Assembly (NCBI RefSeq): GCF_015555905.1
Contig: NZ_JADNLK010000005.1
Span: 92,004-156,003 of the forward strand
Length of the DNA: 64,000 bases
From: Clostridium sp. D43t1_170807_H7
GTDB taxonomy: Bacteria > Bacillota > Clostridia > Clostridiales > Clostridiaceae
Reading direction: 5' to 3'
This document shows positions 51,568-60,186 of the stretch, in pieces. Position 1 is the first letter of the stretch; the number at the start of each line of letters is the position of its first letter. The notes under the pieces were generated by a model. That model had not been told where the DNA came from. It made no database searches and was given only the letters and a program-made list of their open reading frames with translations. A program made the translations under genes and the position numbers.

Positions 51568-51702
51568 TTTTTACAAAAAAAAGGAAGTGGCGTGGAAAAA
51601 TATGGAATAATATGGTAAAATAGTATTGTAGTATACGTTTTAATTAGTAGTTTATATATAGTAAATAAAAAATAGGGATGAATAATAAAGGAGATGGGGA
51701 AA

Positions 51703-51951
51703 ATGAATAAGTGCAAAGAAAAGGTGAAAGAAGAAAGGTATGGAGTAGTAATTACATTAGTAGTAATGCTTGTTAGTGTACTTCTTTCTAAGAGTTATTT
51801 AAATAAGTATTTTGACGTAATATTATATGCAGGTATATTTTCGGTTATTGGTGGATTTTTATATTCAATTATAAATATTGATAACATAAAAATAGCACAA
51901 ACAGTAATTATAGGTGGAATAGCTACTATGCTTTTAAGTTGTGTATTATAA
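51703..51951 (+). CDS. Small three-helix membrane protein
   Basis: 82 residues, not recognised. A basic N-terminus (MNKCKEKVKEERYG) precedes three hydrophobic segments (VVITLVVMLVSVLLS, VILYAGIFSVIGGFLYSI, QTVIIGGIATMLLSCVL). ATG 51703 is preferred because ATG 51694 directly abuts AAGGAG at 51688-51693. It is convergent with the AI-2E transporter gene, with a terminator between. Confidence 0.68.
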   Translation: MNKCKEKVKEERYGVVITLVVMLVSVLLSKSYLNKYFDVILYAGIFSVIGGFLYSIINIDNIKIAQTVIIGGIATMLLSCVL

Positions 51952-51984
51952 AGTTTGTTAAGTAAAATAACATATTATAAAATA

Positions 51985-52012
51985 AAAAAGTCTGAAGTTC
52001 AGACTTTTTTAT
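51985..52012. terminator. Bidirectional terminator
   Basis: AAAAAGTCTGAA and TTCAGACTTTTTT form a stem with A and T tracts at either side. Confidence 0.88.
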
Positions 52013-52027
52013 TTTATGAATAAATAT

Positions 52028-53212
52028 CTAATTTTCTGTTAAGTTTGAATTTGTGTATTCTTCATACCATTTATTAAATAAAACTCTAATAGAAGCTGCT
52101 ACTGGAACTGCAAGTAACATTCCAAGTAAACCACCTACATTACCACCTATTATAATTGCCATCATAGTAAAGACAGCATGAAGCCCAACACTATTTCCAA
52201 CGATTTTAGGGGCTAATAAATTATTATCAATTTGTTGAACAACAAGCATAGCGATAATAGCATAAATAACTTTAATAGGTCTACCACTCAATAGTCCCAT
52301 AATTGCAGCTAGAAGTGTACCAACTAAAGGTCCAACATAAGGAATCATATTGCAAATACCTGCAATAAGGCCTATTACAATAGCATAATCTATGCCAACT
52401 AGAGATAAAGCTATTGCTGATAATGCACCAACAAAAAATGCCTCTAACAATTGACCTCGAATAAATTTTGAAAATACGTCATGTACTAGCCTAAATATTT
52501 CTTCAATTTTATTTCCAACACGGCTTTCTCTAAAAATTAAATAATATAATTTTTTCCACAATCTAATAAAGTATTCAGAATCCTTAAGAATATAAATACT
52601 TATAATAATTGCTACAAAGAATGAAGCAATACTACTTCCGATAGACATAATATTAGAAGTCATAGCTCCAAAATTAATCATAATATATTTTTGAAGAGTA
52701 GCAACTATTTGAATTATATATGGTTGTAAGGTATCAATGAATGGTATATTAAGGTTTTTTAAAGTATTTTCTATTGTGGAAGTAGAAAATGAATTAGTAC
52801 TCAAGTATGAAGATATATCCGATATTATATTTGTTATTGTTGTATTTTTTGATAGCTGACCACCAATCATGAAATAAATACCCCAAAGTAAAGAAAGTAC
52901 AATTCCAATTATTGAAACATAAGATAATACAATAGCTATTACTCTTCTAGTAGATTTATTTTTTATTTGGTATAGGTTATTTGTTTTAAGAAAATTTTCT
53001 ATAAACTTTGTTAAAGGATATAGTAGATAAGCTATAACTATAGCAATAAGTAGTGGCTTAATTAGACTTAGTCCAGCTCCAATAATATTAAAGGTAGTAG
53101 TGAATATTTTACCTACATTGGACATAATAGTTAAAGCCAAATAAATAGCAATAGCTGTTAAAGTAACATATATTGAATACTTTAATAGTTTTTTATCAAA
53201 ATGTATTTTCAA
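52028..53212 (-). CDS. AI-2E family transporter (YtvI/PerM-type permease)
   Basis: 394 residues and about eight helices. Motifs of the family: IAIVIAYLLYPLTKFIENFL near 55-74, a long membrane-peripheral segment, EIFRLVHDVFSKFIRGQLLEAF, then YAIVIGLIAGICNMIPYVGPLVG with the conserved P-Y-x-G-P, and the closing IGGNVGGLLGMLLAVPVAAS. Members export autoinducer-2 or act as Na+/H+ antiporters; which applies is unknown. ATG 53212 follows TAAGGCGGTG on the minus strand. Confidence 0.9.
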   Translation of the reverse strand: MKIHFDKKLLKYSIYVTLTAIAIYLALTIMSNVGKIFTTTFNIIGAGLSLIKPLLIAIVIAYLLYPLTKFIENFLKTNNLYQIKNKSTRRVIAIVLSYVSIIGIVLSLLWGIYFMIGGQLSKNTTITNIISDISSYLSTNSFSTSTIENTLKNLNIPFIDTLQPYIIQIVATLQKYIMINFGAMTSNIMSIGSSIASFFVAIIISIYILKDSEYFIRLWKKLYYLIFRESRVGNKIEEIFRLVHDVFSKFIRGQLLEAFFVGALSAIALSLVGIDYAIVIGLIAGICNMIPYVGPLVGTLLAAIMGLLSGRPIKVIYAIIAMLVVQQIDNNLLAPKIVGNSVGLHAVFTMMAIIIGGNVGGLLGMLLAVPVAASIRVLFNKWYEEYTNSNLTEN

Positions 53213-53553
53213 TTATTTCACCGCCTTAATCTTAAAGTAATTTTAATAGCAATTAAAGTATATTATAACATAAATTTAAATTGTTTTATGGATAATATTA
53301 GTTGAAAATAAGATTTTTAAATTAGATATAATATTAAAAATAAAAAAGTTTAAATGAAATAGAAGGATAAATATCAAAAATATAGAATAATCATAATTAT
53401 CAGAATTTTTGTAAAAATATACTAAATTTTAAGGGGGAGAGGGTAATATAGGAATATTTTAATTAATCAAAATATATAATAAATATAAATTACTTAAATA
53501 TATATGATGTAATTTAGAAAGTATTAATTTAAAAAATTAGGGAGGAATGCAGC
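53213..53553. other. AT-rich divergent intergenic region
   Basis: 341 bases between the AI-2E gene and a small plus-strand gene. Apart from ribosome binding sites at both ends I see no hairpin, operator or further frame with a start signal. Confidence 0.4.
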
Positions 53554-53703
53554 ATGGAGAATGTTTATTCACAAATTGATGTTAACGCTTACGTAGCAAA
53601 ATATATGGATGAAACAGGATGTAATTTAAATGAGGCTTGTGAGGAGTTAGGAATTGATCCTTCAAAAGTATTTACAGTTTCTTCAGAAGAAGATGAGATA
53701 TAA
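53554..53703 (+). CDS. 49-residue acidic small protein
   Basis: MENVYSQIDVNAYVAKYMDE, then TGCNLNEACEELGIDPSKVF and an acidic end (SSEEDEI). It looks helical with a turn at GIDPSKV, like a short helix-turn-helix fragment. GGGAGGAA at 53540-53547 lies six bases before ATG 53554. Not recognised; the strong start signal supports a real gene. An AT-rich hairpin at about 53740-53796 may terminate it. Confidence 0.6.
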   Translation: MENVYSQIDVNAYVAKYMDETGCNLNEACEELGIDPSKVFTVSSEEDEI

Positions 53704-53739
53704 TAAATAGTAAAAAGTAGAAACTAAATAAAATTGATT

Positions 53740-53796
53740 TAAAGTAATATTTAAAGATTATAAGTATAATTTTTAAATATTACTTTGAATCAGCAT
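53740..53796 (+). terminator. AT-rich stem-loop after the small acidic gene
   Basis: GATTTAAAGTAATATTTAAA and TTTAAATATTACTTTGAATC form a 20-bp stem with one mismatch around an AT-rich loop. Confidence 0.6.
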
Positions 53797-53916
53797 TTTT
53801 AGTGTTTTAAATATGCAAGGCTTTACTATGATGATACATGCTGATATACTATAAAACATTAGTAACATATTTTGATAAGAAACAAAAGGCTATACAAATT
53901 AAGAGGGAGGAACAAC

Positions 53917-54681
53917 TTGAAGAAAAGAAAAAAGGAAACGATTTTAATAGGTGTTGGACTTGTATTATTGTCTGTAATTTTACATTATGTACATGTTTTA
54001 ATTTTTAAGGATGTACATCATACAATGATATTTTTAATTGCAGATATAGCATTTATTCCAATGGAAGTATTTTTTACTACTATAGTAATAGATAAAATGC
54101 TTGAAAGAAGAGAAAAGGAGCATTTATTAGAAAAATTAAATATGCTTATAGGATTATTTTATACTGAGCTTGGAACAAAATTATTATCGGATATAGTAAA
54201 GGGTGATGCACATGGGGTTATGGCTAATCATAGAACTATAACATCTGATACATGGTGTGATAAATCATTTGCAAAATTACATGAAGATATTCTTAATTAT
54301 GATTATGAAATAAATATAGATAAGATTAATTTAAAGGATATAAGAAATAGATTAGATGATAATAAGGATTTACTTATTAATTTAATTTCTAATGGAAATT
54401 TATTAGAGCATGAGACATTTACAGAAATGTTAATGACAATAATGCATTTAAAAGAGGAATTGGATACAAGATATTGTGAAGATATTGAAGAATATGAAAT
54501 AAAGCATATAGAAAAAGATTTAATGGCTGTATATAAGTATTTAACAATAGAATGGGCTGAATATATGAAGTACTTAAGCAAAAATTATCCAAGCTTATAT
54601 TGTAAGGCTCTTATAAATAATCCTTTTGATAATAGGGATAAGAGAATTAAAGATAAATGCTTTTTAGGAAGTATAAAATAG
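53917..54681 (+). CDS. Two-helix membrane protein with long helical cytoplasmic domain
   Basis: 254 residues, not recognised. A lysine/arginine-rich N-terminus (KKRKKE), helix one (TILIGVGLVLLSVILHYVHV), helix two (TMIFLIADIAFIPMEVFFTT), then about 190 mainly helical, charged residues starting KMLERREKEHLLEKLNMLIG. TTG 53917 is chosen because GGGAGG at 53905-53910 precedes it; the frame is open to ATG 53872 without such a site. Possibly a membrane-anchored sensor or scaffold; no domain assigned. Confidence 0.72.
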   Translation: MKKRKKETILIGVGLVLLSVILHYVHVLIFKDVHHTMIFLIADIAFIPMEVFFTTIVIDKMLERREKEHLLEKLNMLIGLFYTELGTKLLSDIVKGDAHGVMANHRTITSDTWCDKSFAKLHEDILNYDYEINIDKINLKDIRNRLDDNKDLLINLISNGNLLEHETFTEMLMTIMHLKEELDTRYCEDIEEYEIKHIEKDLMAVYKYLTIEWAEYMKYLSKNYPSLYCKALINNPFDNRDKRIKDKCFLGSIK

Positions 54682-54700
54682 ATAAATTTAATATGTATAT

Positions 54701-54739
54701 AAGTGGCAACTTTATGAAAAATAAGGTTGCTATTTTTTT
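54701..54739 (+). terminator. Terminator
   Basis: AGTGGCAACTTTAT, GAAAA, ATAAGGTTGCTAT then seven T residues. Confidence 0.83.
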
Positions 54740-54808
54740 ATATAATAATTATTGTATTACAAATAAATGTAAATATGTTAAAATTAATATAGGTTTAAAG
54801 GAGGGGTT

Positions 54809-55501
54809 ATGAGAAAAGTTAATGGGGAGAAAGTGTATTTAAATAGTGTTTTAAAAATATTAATGAGTATATTTACTGCAATATCAATTATAGCAATTTC
54901 TACGATAATAGCATTGAATCTTAGGTTTATATATAAGTTTATTATAGATAAATATGATTTAGTTAATATTACTGGAGTTTCAGTAGAGAATCTAATGATT
55001 GATTATAGTGGTTTAATAAATTATCTTCAGAATCCATTTATAGGATCATTAAAATTTCAAAATTTTCCTATGAGTCCTTATGGTGAAATACATTTTTATG
55101 AAGTAAAAAGAATTTTTATTGCGTTAATTATTATATCTTTAATTTTTATAATAGGTAATTTGATTTATGTTATTGTTTGTAGGATTAAAGGCTATAAGTA
55201 TTTTAGTAGAAGAGTTATAGGAAATCTTAACTCAGGATCAAATATTTTAATTATGTTTTTTATAATATTAGTAGCAGTATATATTATAGATTTTTCAAAG
55301 GCTTTTATAATATTTCATAAAATATTTTTTAAAAATGATTATTGGGTATTTGATGAGAATATGGATCCTATAATAAATGCGTTACCTGAGGATTTATTTA
55401 TGATATATGGAGCTATAATATTAGGAATAATTATAATATCATCTATAATTATTAAAGTTATAAATAAAAAATGTATCAATGACAAAGTATCTAGATATTA
55501 G
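54809..55501 (+). CDS. TIGR01906/DUF1461 integral membrane protein
   Basis: 230 residues, four helices. Family pattern: a first helix, an external loop with ENLMIDYSGLINYLQNPF and GEIHFYEVKRIFI near 87-104, helices two and three, then FHKIFFKNDYWVFDENMDPI near 166-185 and ALPEDLF. DUF1461 proteins are widespread in Firmicutes; a Lit-type relative (Lit2) carries out lipoprotein N-terminal acyl transfer, but this cannot be assumed here. ATG 54809 follows AAAGGAGGGG. Confidence 0.82.
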   Translation: MRKVNGEKVYLNSVLKILMSIFTAISIIAISTIIALNLRFIYKFIIDKYDLVNITGVSVENLMIDYSGLINYLQNPFIGSLKFQNFPMSPYGEIHFYEVKRIFIALIIISLIFIIGNLIYVIVCRIKGYKYFSRRVIGNLNSGSNILIMFFIILVAVYIIDFSKAFIIFHKIFFKNDYWVFDENMDPIINALPEDLFMIYGAIILGIIIISSIIIKVINKKCINDKVSRY

Positions 55502-55562
55502 ATTTTAATTTTGAAAGGGCCTTAGAGGTAGGTTTTTAACTAGAATTAAATAATTAGGTAGT

Positions 55563-55606
55563 AATGCACATGTTGTAATAAGATTTCTTATTATAATATG
55601 TGCATT
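55563..55606 (+). terminator. Stem-loop between DUF1461 gene and glycosyltransferase
   Basis: AATGCACAT and ATGTGCATT enclose an inner TAATAAGA/TTATTAT stem, followed by T-rich sequence. It lies 17 bases before the next ribosome binding site. Confidence 0.75.
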
Positions 55607-55632
55607 AATTTTTATTTTAATGAAGGAGATAC

Positions 55633-56778
55633 ATGGAGAGAAAGGTTTCTTTAAGTTTATGTATGATTGTGAAGGATGAAGCAAAAACCCTTGAAAGATG
55701 CTTAAATTCAGTGAAATCATTTATAAATGAAATTATAATAGTAGATACAGGTTCTAAGGATGAAACAAAGATAATTGCATCAAGATTTAATGCTAAAATA
55801 TATGATTTTAAATGGATAAATGATTTTTCGGCAGCAAGAAATTTTTCATTTAGTAAAGCAACTAGTGATTATATAATGTGGTTAGATGGTGATGATTATA
55901 TCAATGATGACGATATTAGAAAAATAAAATTACTTTTAGAAAATATGGATGATAGTTATGATTATGTAAGTGCAGAATATATACTAGCTAGAAATAATGA
56001 GGGTAAGGTGACTACATCGTTAAGAAGAAATAGAATAGTTAAAAGAAAATGTAGATTTATTTGGATAGGAAATGTTCATGAATATCTAGAGGTTTATGGT
56101 AAAGGTCTTGAAGGAGATTTTGCTATTGAACATGGTAAAATTAAAGAGTATACAGATAGAAACCTTCAAATATTTAAAGACATGGAGAAAAACAACAAAA
56201 AATTTACTCCAAGAGATATGTATTATTATGCTAATGAATTATTTGACAATAAATATTATAATGAGGCCATAGAACAATATAGAAAGTTTATAAATACTAA
56301 GCAAGGATGGATAGAGGATGTAAAGGGTGCATATTTAAAGATTATAAGTGCATTAAATATAATAAATAAAAAGGATAAAATACCTGATATTGCATTTGAA
56401 TCCTTTAAGATAGATACGCCCACAGCAGAAATTGCATGTAGTTTGGGAGAGTATTATATTGAAAAAAAGAATTTTAAACAAGCAGCATTTTGGTATAGAG
56501 TGGCATTAGATTCAAGGCCAGATAGTTATAATATGGCTATTTCAAATAGTGATTATTATACATGGATACCAAGCTTACAGTTATGTGTTTGCTATTATAA
56601 TCTAGGTCAAATAAAATGTTCATATTTCTTTAATGAATTAGCAGCAACATTTAATGGAGAAACAGAAAAAATTTTATATAATAGAAATGTATTCGAAAGA
56701 GATTTTAAAGAATTAAAGATAGAACCACCTAAATTAGAGTATCCACTAAAATTAAGTGATTATACTAAATATCTATAG
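55633..56778 (+). CDS. Family 2 glycosyltransferase with TPR-like C-terminus (SunS-like)
   Basis: 381 residues. GT-A domain: SLSLCMIVKDEAKTLERCL at 6-24, IIVDTGSKDETKIIA near 35-49, and the metal-binding LDGDD at 84-88. Residues about 200-370 are tandem helices resembling TPRs (YYANELFDNKYYNEAIEQYR; ACSLGEYYIEKKNFKQAAFW). The same layout occurs in SunS, which glycosylates the bacteriocin sublancin, and in surface-protein glycosyltransferases. The acceptor is unknown; no bacteriocin gene is adjacent. ATG 55633 follows GAAGGAGA. Confidence 0.88.
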   Translation: MERKVSLSLCMIVKDEAKTLERCLNSVKSFINEIIIVDTGSKDETKIIASRFNAKIYDFKWINDFSAARNFSFSKATSDYIMWLDGDDYINDDDIRKIKLLLENMDDSYDYVSAEYILARNNEGKVTTSLRRNRIVKRKCRFIWIGNVHEYLEVYGKGLEGDFAIEHGKIKEYTDRNLQIFKDMEKNNKKFTPRDMYYYANELFDNKYYNEAIEQYRKFINTKQGWIEDVKGAYLKIISALNIINKKDKIPDIAFESFKIDTPTAEIACSLGEYYIEKKNFKQAAFWYRVALDSRPDSYNMAISNSDYYTWIPSLQLCVCYYNLGQIKCSYFFNELAATFNGETEKILYNRNVFERDFKELKIEPPKLEYPLKLSDYTKYL

Positions 56779-56821
56779 ATTAAGCATAGTAAGGTTTTTT
56801 CATTTAATAGAATAGATAAAT

Positions 56822-56898
56822 AAAAAGTAATTATAATTCCTATAGAAGTTTATATAGAAGTTTATATAGTCTTCTTTTGGGAAATATAATTACTTTTT
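56822..56898. terminator. Long bidirectional hairpin with tandem repeat in the loop
   Basis: AAAAAGTAATTATAATTCC at 56822-56840 pairs with GGAAATATAATTACTTTTTT at 56879-56898. The loop contains TATAGAAGTTTA twice in tandem (56841-56852 and 56853-56864). It lies between convergent genes and is probably a terminator for both. Confidence 0.75.
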
Positions 56899-56908
56899 TC
56901 ATAAAATT

Positions 56909-57748
56909 TTATAATTGCATGAAGTTTTTTAAAGAAATATCGAATGCTTTTACTGAATGGGTTAATTCACCTGAGGAAATAAAATCTACACCAGACAATG
57001 CATAATTTCTTACAGTATCTAAAGTAATATTTCCTGAACATTCTGTAAGAGCACGTCCATTTATTAATTTAACCATTTCAGTAGCTTGGGATGGAGACAT
57101 ATTATCTAGCATAATTATGTCAGCACCAGCTTCAAGAGCTTCTATTACATCTTCTTTAGATTCAGTTTCAACTTCTATTTTTCTAACAAATGAAGAATTT
57201 TCTTTAGCTAGCCTAATTGCTTCTTTTATGCTACCAGCGTATCCAATATGATTATCTTTAATTAAAATTCCATCTGATAAAGAAAAACGATGATTATTTC
57301 CACCACCTATTTTAACAGCATATTTTTCTAATATCCTAAGATTAGCCGTAGTTTTTCTTGTATCTAAAAGTTTTGTATTAAGTCCTTTAAGTTCATTTAC
57401 ATATTTGTTAGTTAATGTTGCAATTCCACTCATTTTTTGAAGTAAATTTAAAGCAACTCTTTCCCCCATTAAAATATTAAGAGCATCGCCCTTAACTTCA
57501 CCAATTATATCGCCAGTTTTTACTTTTGAACCTTCTGAAATTAATGATATAAATTCAACTTCACCTAATATGGTAAATACTCTTTCAAATACAGGTAATC
57601 CACAAATGATTCCATCTTCTTTAGCAATTAGAGAAGCTTTTGCTTTAGAACCTTTAGTAATTACAGAGGAAGCTGTAATATCACCGTAAGGAATATCTTC
57701 TTCTAGTGCATTTTTAATTATTTTATCAATAATTAAATAGTTTAGCAT
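56909..57748 (-). CDS. nadC: Nicotinate-nucleotide pyrophosphorylase (carboxylating)
   Basis: NadC converts quinolinate and PRPP to nicotinate mononucleotide, the last step of the de novo quinolinate branch. The 279 residues have EDIPYGDITA near 18, LNLLQKMSGIAT near 101, LLDTRKTTANLRILEKYAVK near 127, GGGNNHRFSLSDGILIKDNH near 148 and ADIIMLDNMSP near 209. It overlaps the end of nadB by 23 bases. Last gene of the nad operon. Confidence 0.95.
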   Translation of the reverse strand: MLNYLIIDKIIKNALEEDIPYGDITASSVITKGSKAKASLIAKEDGIICGLPVFERVFTILGEVEFISLISEGSKVKTGDIIGEVKGDALNILMGERVALNLLQKMSGIATLTNKYVNELKGLNTKLLDTRKTTANLRILEKYAVKIGGGNNHRFSLSDGILIKDNHIGYAGSIKEAIRLAKENSSFVRKIEVETESKEDVIEALEAGADIIMLDNMSPSQATEMVKLINGRALTECSGNITLDTVRNYALSGVDFISSGELTHSVKAFDISLKNFMQL

Positions 57749-59009
57749 ATCTATTATCCACCTTTCTTTTTAAAAAGTTTATTAATTCTTCATAAGAATC
57801 TAATGCATATGATTTAGGTTCTTCAATAATTTCTTTAAATTTTATTTCATTTATTTTAGAGTTAATATTTTCAGAAGCTTGTTTACCAAAAACTAAGGCT
57901 TCTAGTAGTGAGTTACTAGCAAGTCTATTACTTCCATGTACTCCAGTACAACTAGCTTCGCCAACAGCATAAAGATTATTCATAGATGTTCTAGAAAATA
58001 AGTCAACTTTAATTCCTCCCATACAGTAATGATGAGCGGGAGCTATAGGAAGAAGATCTTTATCCATCTCATAACCTCTTTTTAAACATTCATTATATAG
58101 AAAAGGAAATCTACCCATTAGAAATTCTTTTGATTTTTTAGTCATATCTAGATAAACATAAGGAGTATCTGGTGTTTTTTCTATTTCTTTTAATATTGCA
58201 GTAGATACAATATCTCTAGGAAGTAAGGAATCAATAAATTCTTCGTGGTTTTGATTTAAAATTATTCCACCCTCGCCACGTAGAGATTCTGATAAAAGCA
58301 ATTTCTTTCCTTTAGCTGATGGTTCATATAAAACAGTAGGATGAAGTTGCAAATATTCCATATCTTTAATTTCAATATTATTTTTTAGGCTGATATTAAG
58401 ACCATCTCCAGTTAGAGACTCGATATTAGTTGTAGAATTAAATATTCCACCAATACCGCCAGTTGCTAAGATAGTAAATTTACTATTTACCTTATAAGTT
58501 TTATTTGAGTCCTTTAAGATTCCACCATAACAAATATTATCTTTAGAGATTAAATCTATTAATGTTATATTTTCTATCATAGTAATATTCTTTTTATTAG
58601 CAGCAATGTTTAATAAAGTTTCAGTAACTGATTTTCCAGTTTCATCTTTAACATGGACTATTCTAAATTCACTATGACCACCCTCTCTTGTATATCTTAG
58701 GTTATCTTCAGTTCTATCAAAAGGTACTCCCATTTTAACTAAATTATTAATATTCTCAACGGAGTTTTTTATTAGAAATTTAACTGCTTCAGTATCATTA
58801 TGATAATTTCCTGCTTTCATTGTGTCATTAAAATAATTTTCTTCATCAAAAATGCCAAGGGAAGTTGAAATTCCTCCTTGAGCTAAATAACTATTACAAT
58901 CTCTAAAAGTATCTTTAGTTATCATTAATATCCTAATATCATCTCTTAAATTAAGAGCAGTATAAAGGCCTGCAACACCTGTACCAACTATTAAAACATC
59001 ATAATTCAT
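57726..59009 (-). CDS. nadB: L-aspartate oxidase
   Basis: A flavoprotein that oxidises aspartate to iminoaspartate for NadA. FAD-binding VLIVGTGVAGLYTALNL is at 5-21, SYLAQGGIST near 42, HSEFRIVHVKDETGKSV near 115, and the C-terminal FAD motif ASCTGVHGSNRLASNSLLEA near 352. At 427 residues it is about 100 shorter than E. coli NadB, lacking the C-terminal helical domain, as in other clostridial forms. It starts four bases after the nadA stop. Confidence 0.93.
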   Translation of the reverse strand: MNYDVLIVGTGVAGLYTALNLRDDIRILMITKDTFRDCNSYLAQGGISTSLGIFDEENYFNDTMKAGNYHNDTEAVKFLIKNSVENINNLVKMGVPFDRTEDNLRYTREGGHSEFRIVHVKDETGKSVTETLLNIAANKKNITMIENITLIDLISKDNICYGGILKDSNKTYKVNSKFTILATGGIGGIFNSTTNIESLTGDGLNISLKNNIEIKDMEYLQLHPTVLYEPSAKGKKLLLSESLRGEGGIILNQNHEEFIDSLLPRDIVSTAILKEIEKTPDTPYVYLDMTKKSKEFLMGRFPFLYNECLKRGYEMDKDLLPIAPAHHYCMGGIKVDLFSRTSMNNLYAVGEASCTGVHGSNRLASNSLLEALVFGKQASENINSKINEIKFKEIIEEPKSYALDSYEELINFLKRKVDNRYAKLFNY

Positions 59010-59013
59010 AATT

Positions 59014-59919
59014 TTACACTGATAAAAGATGCATATTTTCTAGAGCTTTATGAGCGCTAACTCTAAGTTCTTCGTCAATATGAATTTCAAATTCTTCATT
59101 TTTTAAACAATTATATAAATCATTAAGAGATATTTTTTTCATATTAGGACAAATCATTCCTGTCTTTGTAGGAATAAAAGTTTTATTAGGACTTTTTAAT
59201 TTCATTTCATAAAATACACCTTCTTCAGTTACTACAATAAATCCATCAGCAGTTGAAGAAGCACTATAATTAATAAGTTCTGATGTACTTCCTATATAGT
59301 CAGCTAAATCACGAACTTCTTTATTACATTCAGGGTGAACTAAAACAGGATAGTTTGGATATTTTTCTTTTAGTTCTATAATCTCATCTTTTTCAATTCT
59401 TTCATGAGTAGGACAAAAACCAGGATATAAAGTGAATTTTTTATTTGGTAGTTGTTCAGCTAAATACCTACCTAAGTTTCGATCAGGTAAGAAGATTATT
59501 TCGTCAGAATCTATATTATTTAATATATTAATAGCTGATGATGAAGTAACACATACATCAGACAAAGCTTTTATATCTAAATTAGAATTAATATAACTGA
59601 CTACCTTAGCATTAGGATGCTTGTCCTTTAAAACTTCAAGGCGATTAACTAAAGCCATATCAGCCATAGGGCAAGTTGTACTATTTGATGGAATAAGTAC
59701 TTTTTTATTTGGAGAAAGAATTTTTGCACTTTCAGCCATGAATTTTACTCCACAAAAGATTATTAAGTCTTTATTACTTTCCATAGCTTTTTTACTTAAG
59801 AAGTAAGAGTCACCAACTATATCAGCAATTTCCTGAATTTCATCACACTGATAAAGATGAGCAACTATTAATGCATTTTTTTCTTCTTTTAATTTTAGTA
59901 TTTCTTCTTTTAAGTTCAT
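59014..59919 (-). CDS. nadA: Quinolinate synthase A
   Basis: A [4Fe-4S] enzyme that condenses iminoaspartate with dihydroxyacetone phosphate to quinolinate. 301 residues, the usual short form. Cluster cysteines are in IIFCGVKFMAES (C56 as ligand candidate near the first domain), FCPTHE/VHPECNKEV in the middle and KTGMICPNMKKIS near the end. The substrate-binding YINSNLDIKALSDVCVTSS block is present. ATG 59919 follows AAAAGGAAGTG. First gene of nadABC, behind a palindromic operator candidate. Confidence 0.95.
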   Translation of the reverse strand: MNLKEEILKLKEEKNALIVAHLYQCDEIQEIADIVGDSYFLSKKAMESNKDLIIFCGVKFMAESAKILSPNKKVLIPSNSTTCPMADMALVNRLEVLKDKHPNAKVVSYINSNLDIKALSDVCVTSSSAINILNNIDSDEIIFLPDRNLGRYLAEQLPNKKFTLYPGFCPTHERIEKDEIIELKEKYPNYPVLVHPECNKEVRDLADYIGSTSELINYSASSTADGFIVVTEEGVFYEMKLKSPNKTFIPTKTGMICPNMKKISLNDLYNCLKNEEFEIHIDEELRVSAHKALENMHLLSV

Positions 59920-59948
59920 TTTTACACTTCCTTTTAAAAATATTTACA

Positions 59949-59962
59949 TGTGTATATACACA
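59949..59962. promoter_or_regulatory. Palindromic operator candidate of the nad operon
   Basis: TGTGTATATACACA is a perfect 14-bp palindrome 30 bases upstream of nadA. A related half, GTATATACA, occurs at 59977-59985. Clostridial nad genes are commonly repressed by the niacin-responsive NiaR protein through palindromic sites at the promoter. That this site is NiaR-bound is inferred from position and symmetry only. Confidence 0.5.
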
Positions 59963-60022
59963 AGATTATCATAAAAGTATATACAATTCAATATAACTGT
60001 ATCTGTAGAAAAGGATAAGCTT

Positions 60023-60170
60023 CCTCTGAGGTCAATACATATATTTACAGAATATAATTTGAAAAATGGCATAAGGAACAAATTAGTAGGGAATATAGTC
60101 TAATTAAGAAGAGAAAAATATTAAAATAACGCCTCTGAGGTTCATGAAAATATTGGTAATTAAGAGGCGT
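60023..60170. promoter_or_regulatory. Repeated CCTCTGAGG motif and hairpin upstream of the MBOAT gene
   Basis: The palindromic CCTCTGAGG occurs at 60023-60031 and 60132-60140, each followed by GT. The second copy overlaps the left arm of an inverted repeat, ACGCCTCT at 60129-60136 with AGAGGCGT at 60163-60170, which ends 16 bases before the MBOAT start. It could be an operator pair or a leader hairpin controlling the O-acetylation genes. Confidence 0.4.
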
Positions 60171-60186
60171 AGGAAAGAGAGAAAAA

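Noticed and set aside
53872..53916. ATG 53872 as start of the two-helix membrane protein
   Set aside because: No ribosome binding site; TTG 53917 is preceded by GGGAGG at proper distance.
55505..55720. Minus-strand frame overlapping the glycosyltransferase start
   Set aside because: No ribosome binding site, and it spans a terminator and the start of a clear gene.
60012..60186. Possible c-di-GMP riboswitch before the MBOAT gene
   Set aside because: The GEMM conserved core and tetraloop receptor cannot be found; only the CCTCTGAGG repeats and a simple hairpin are present.
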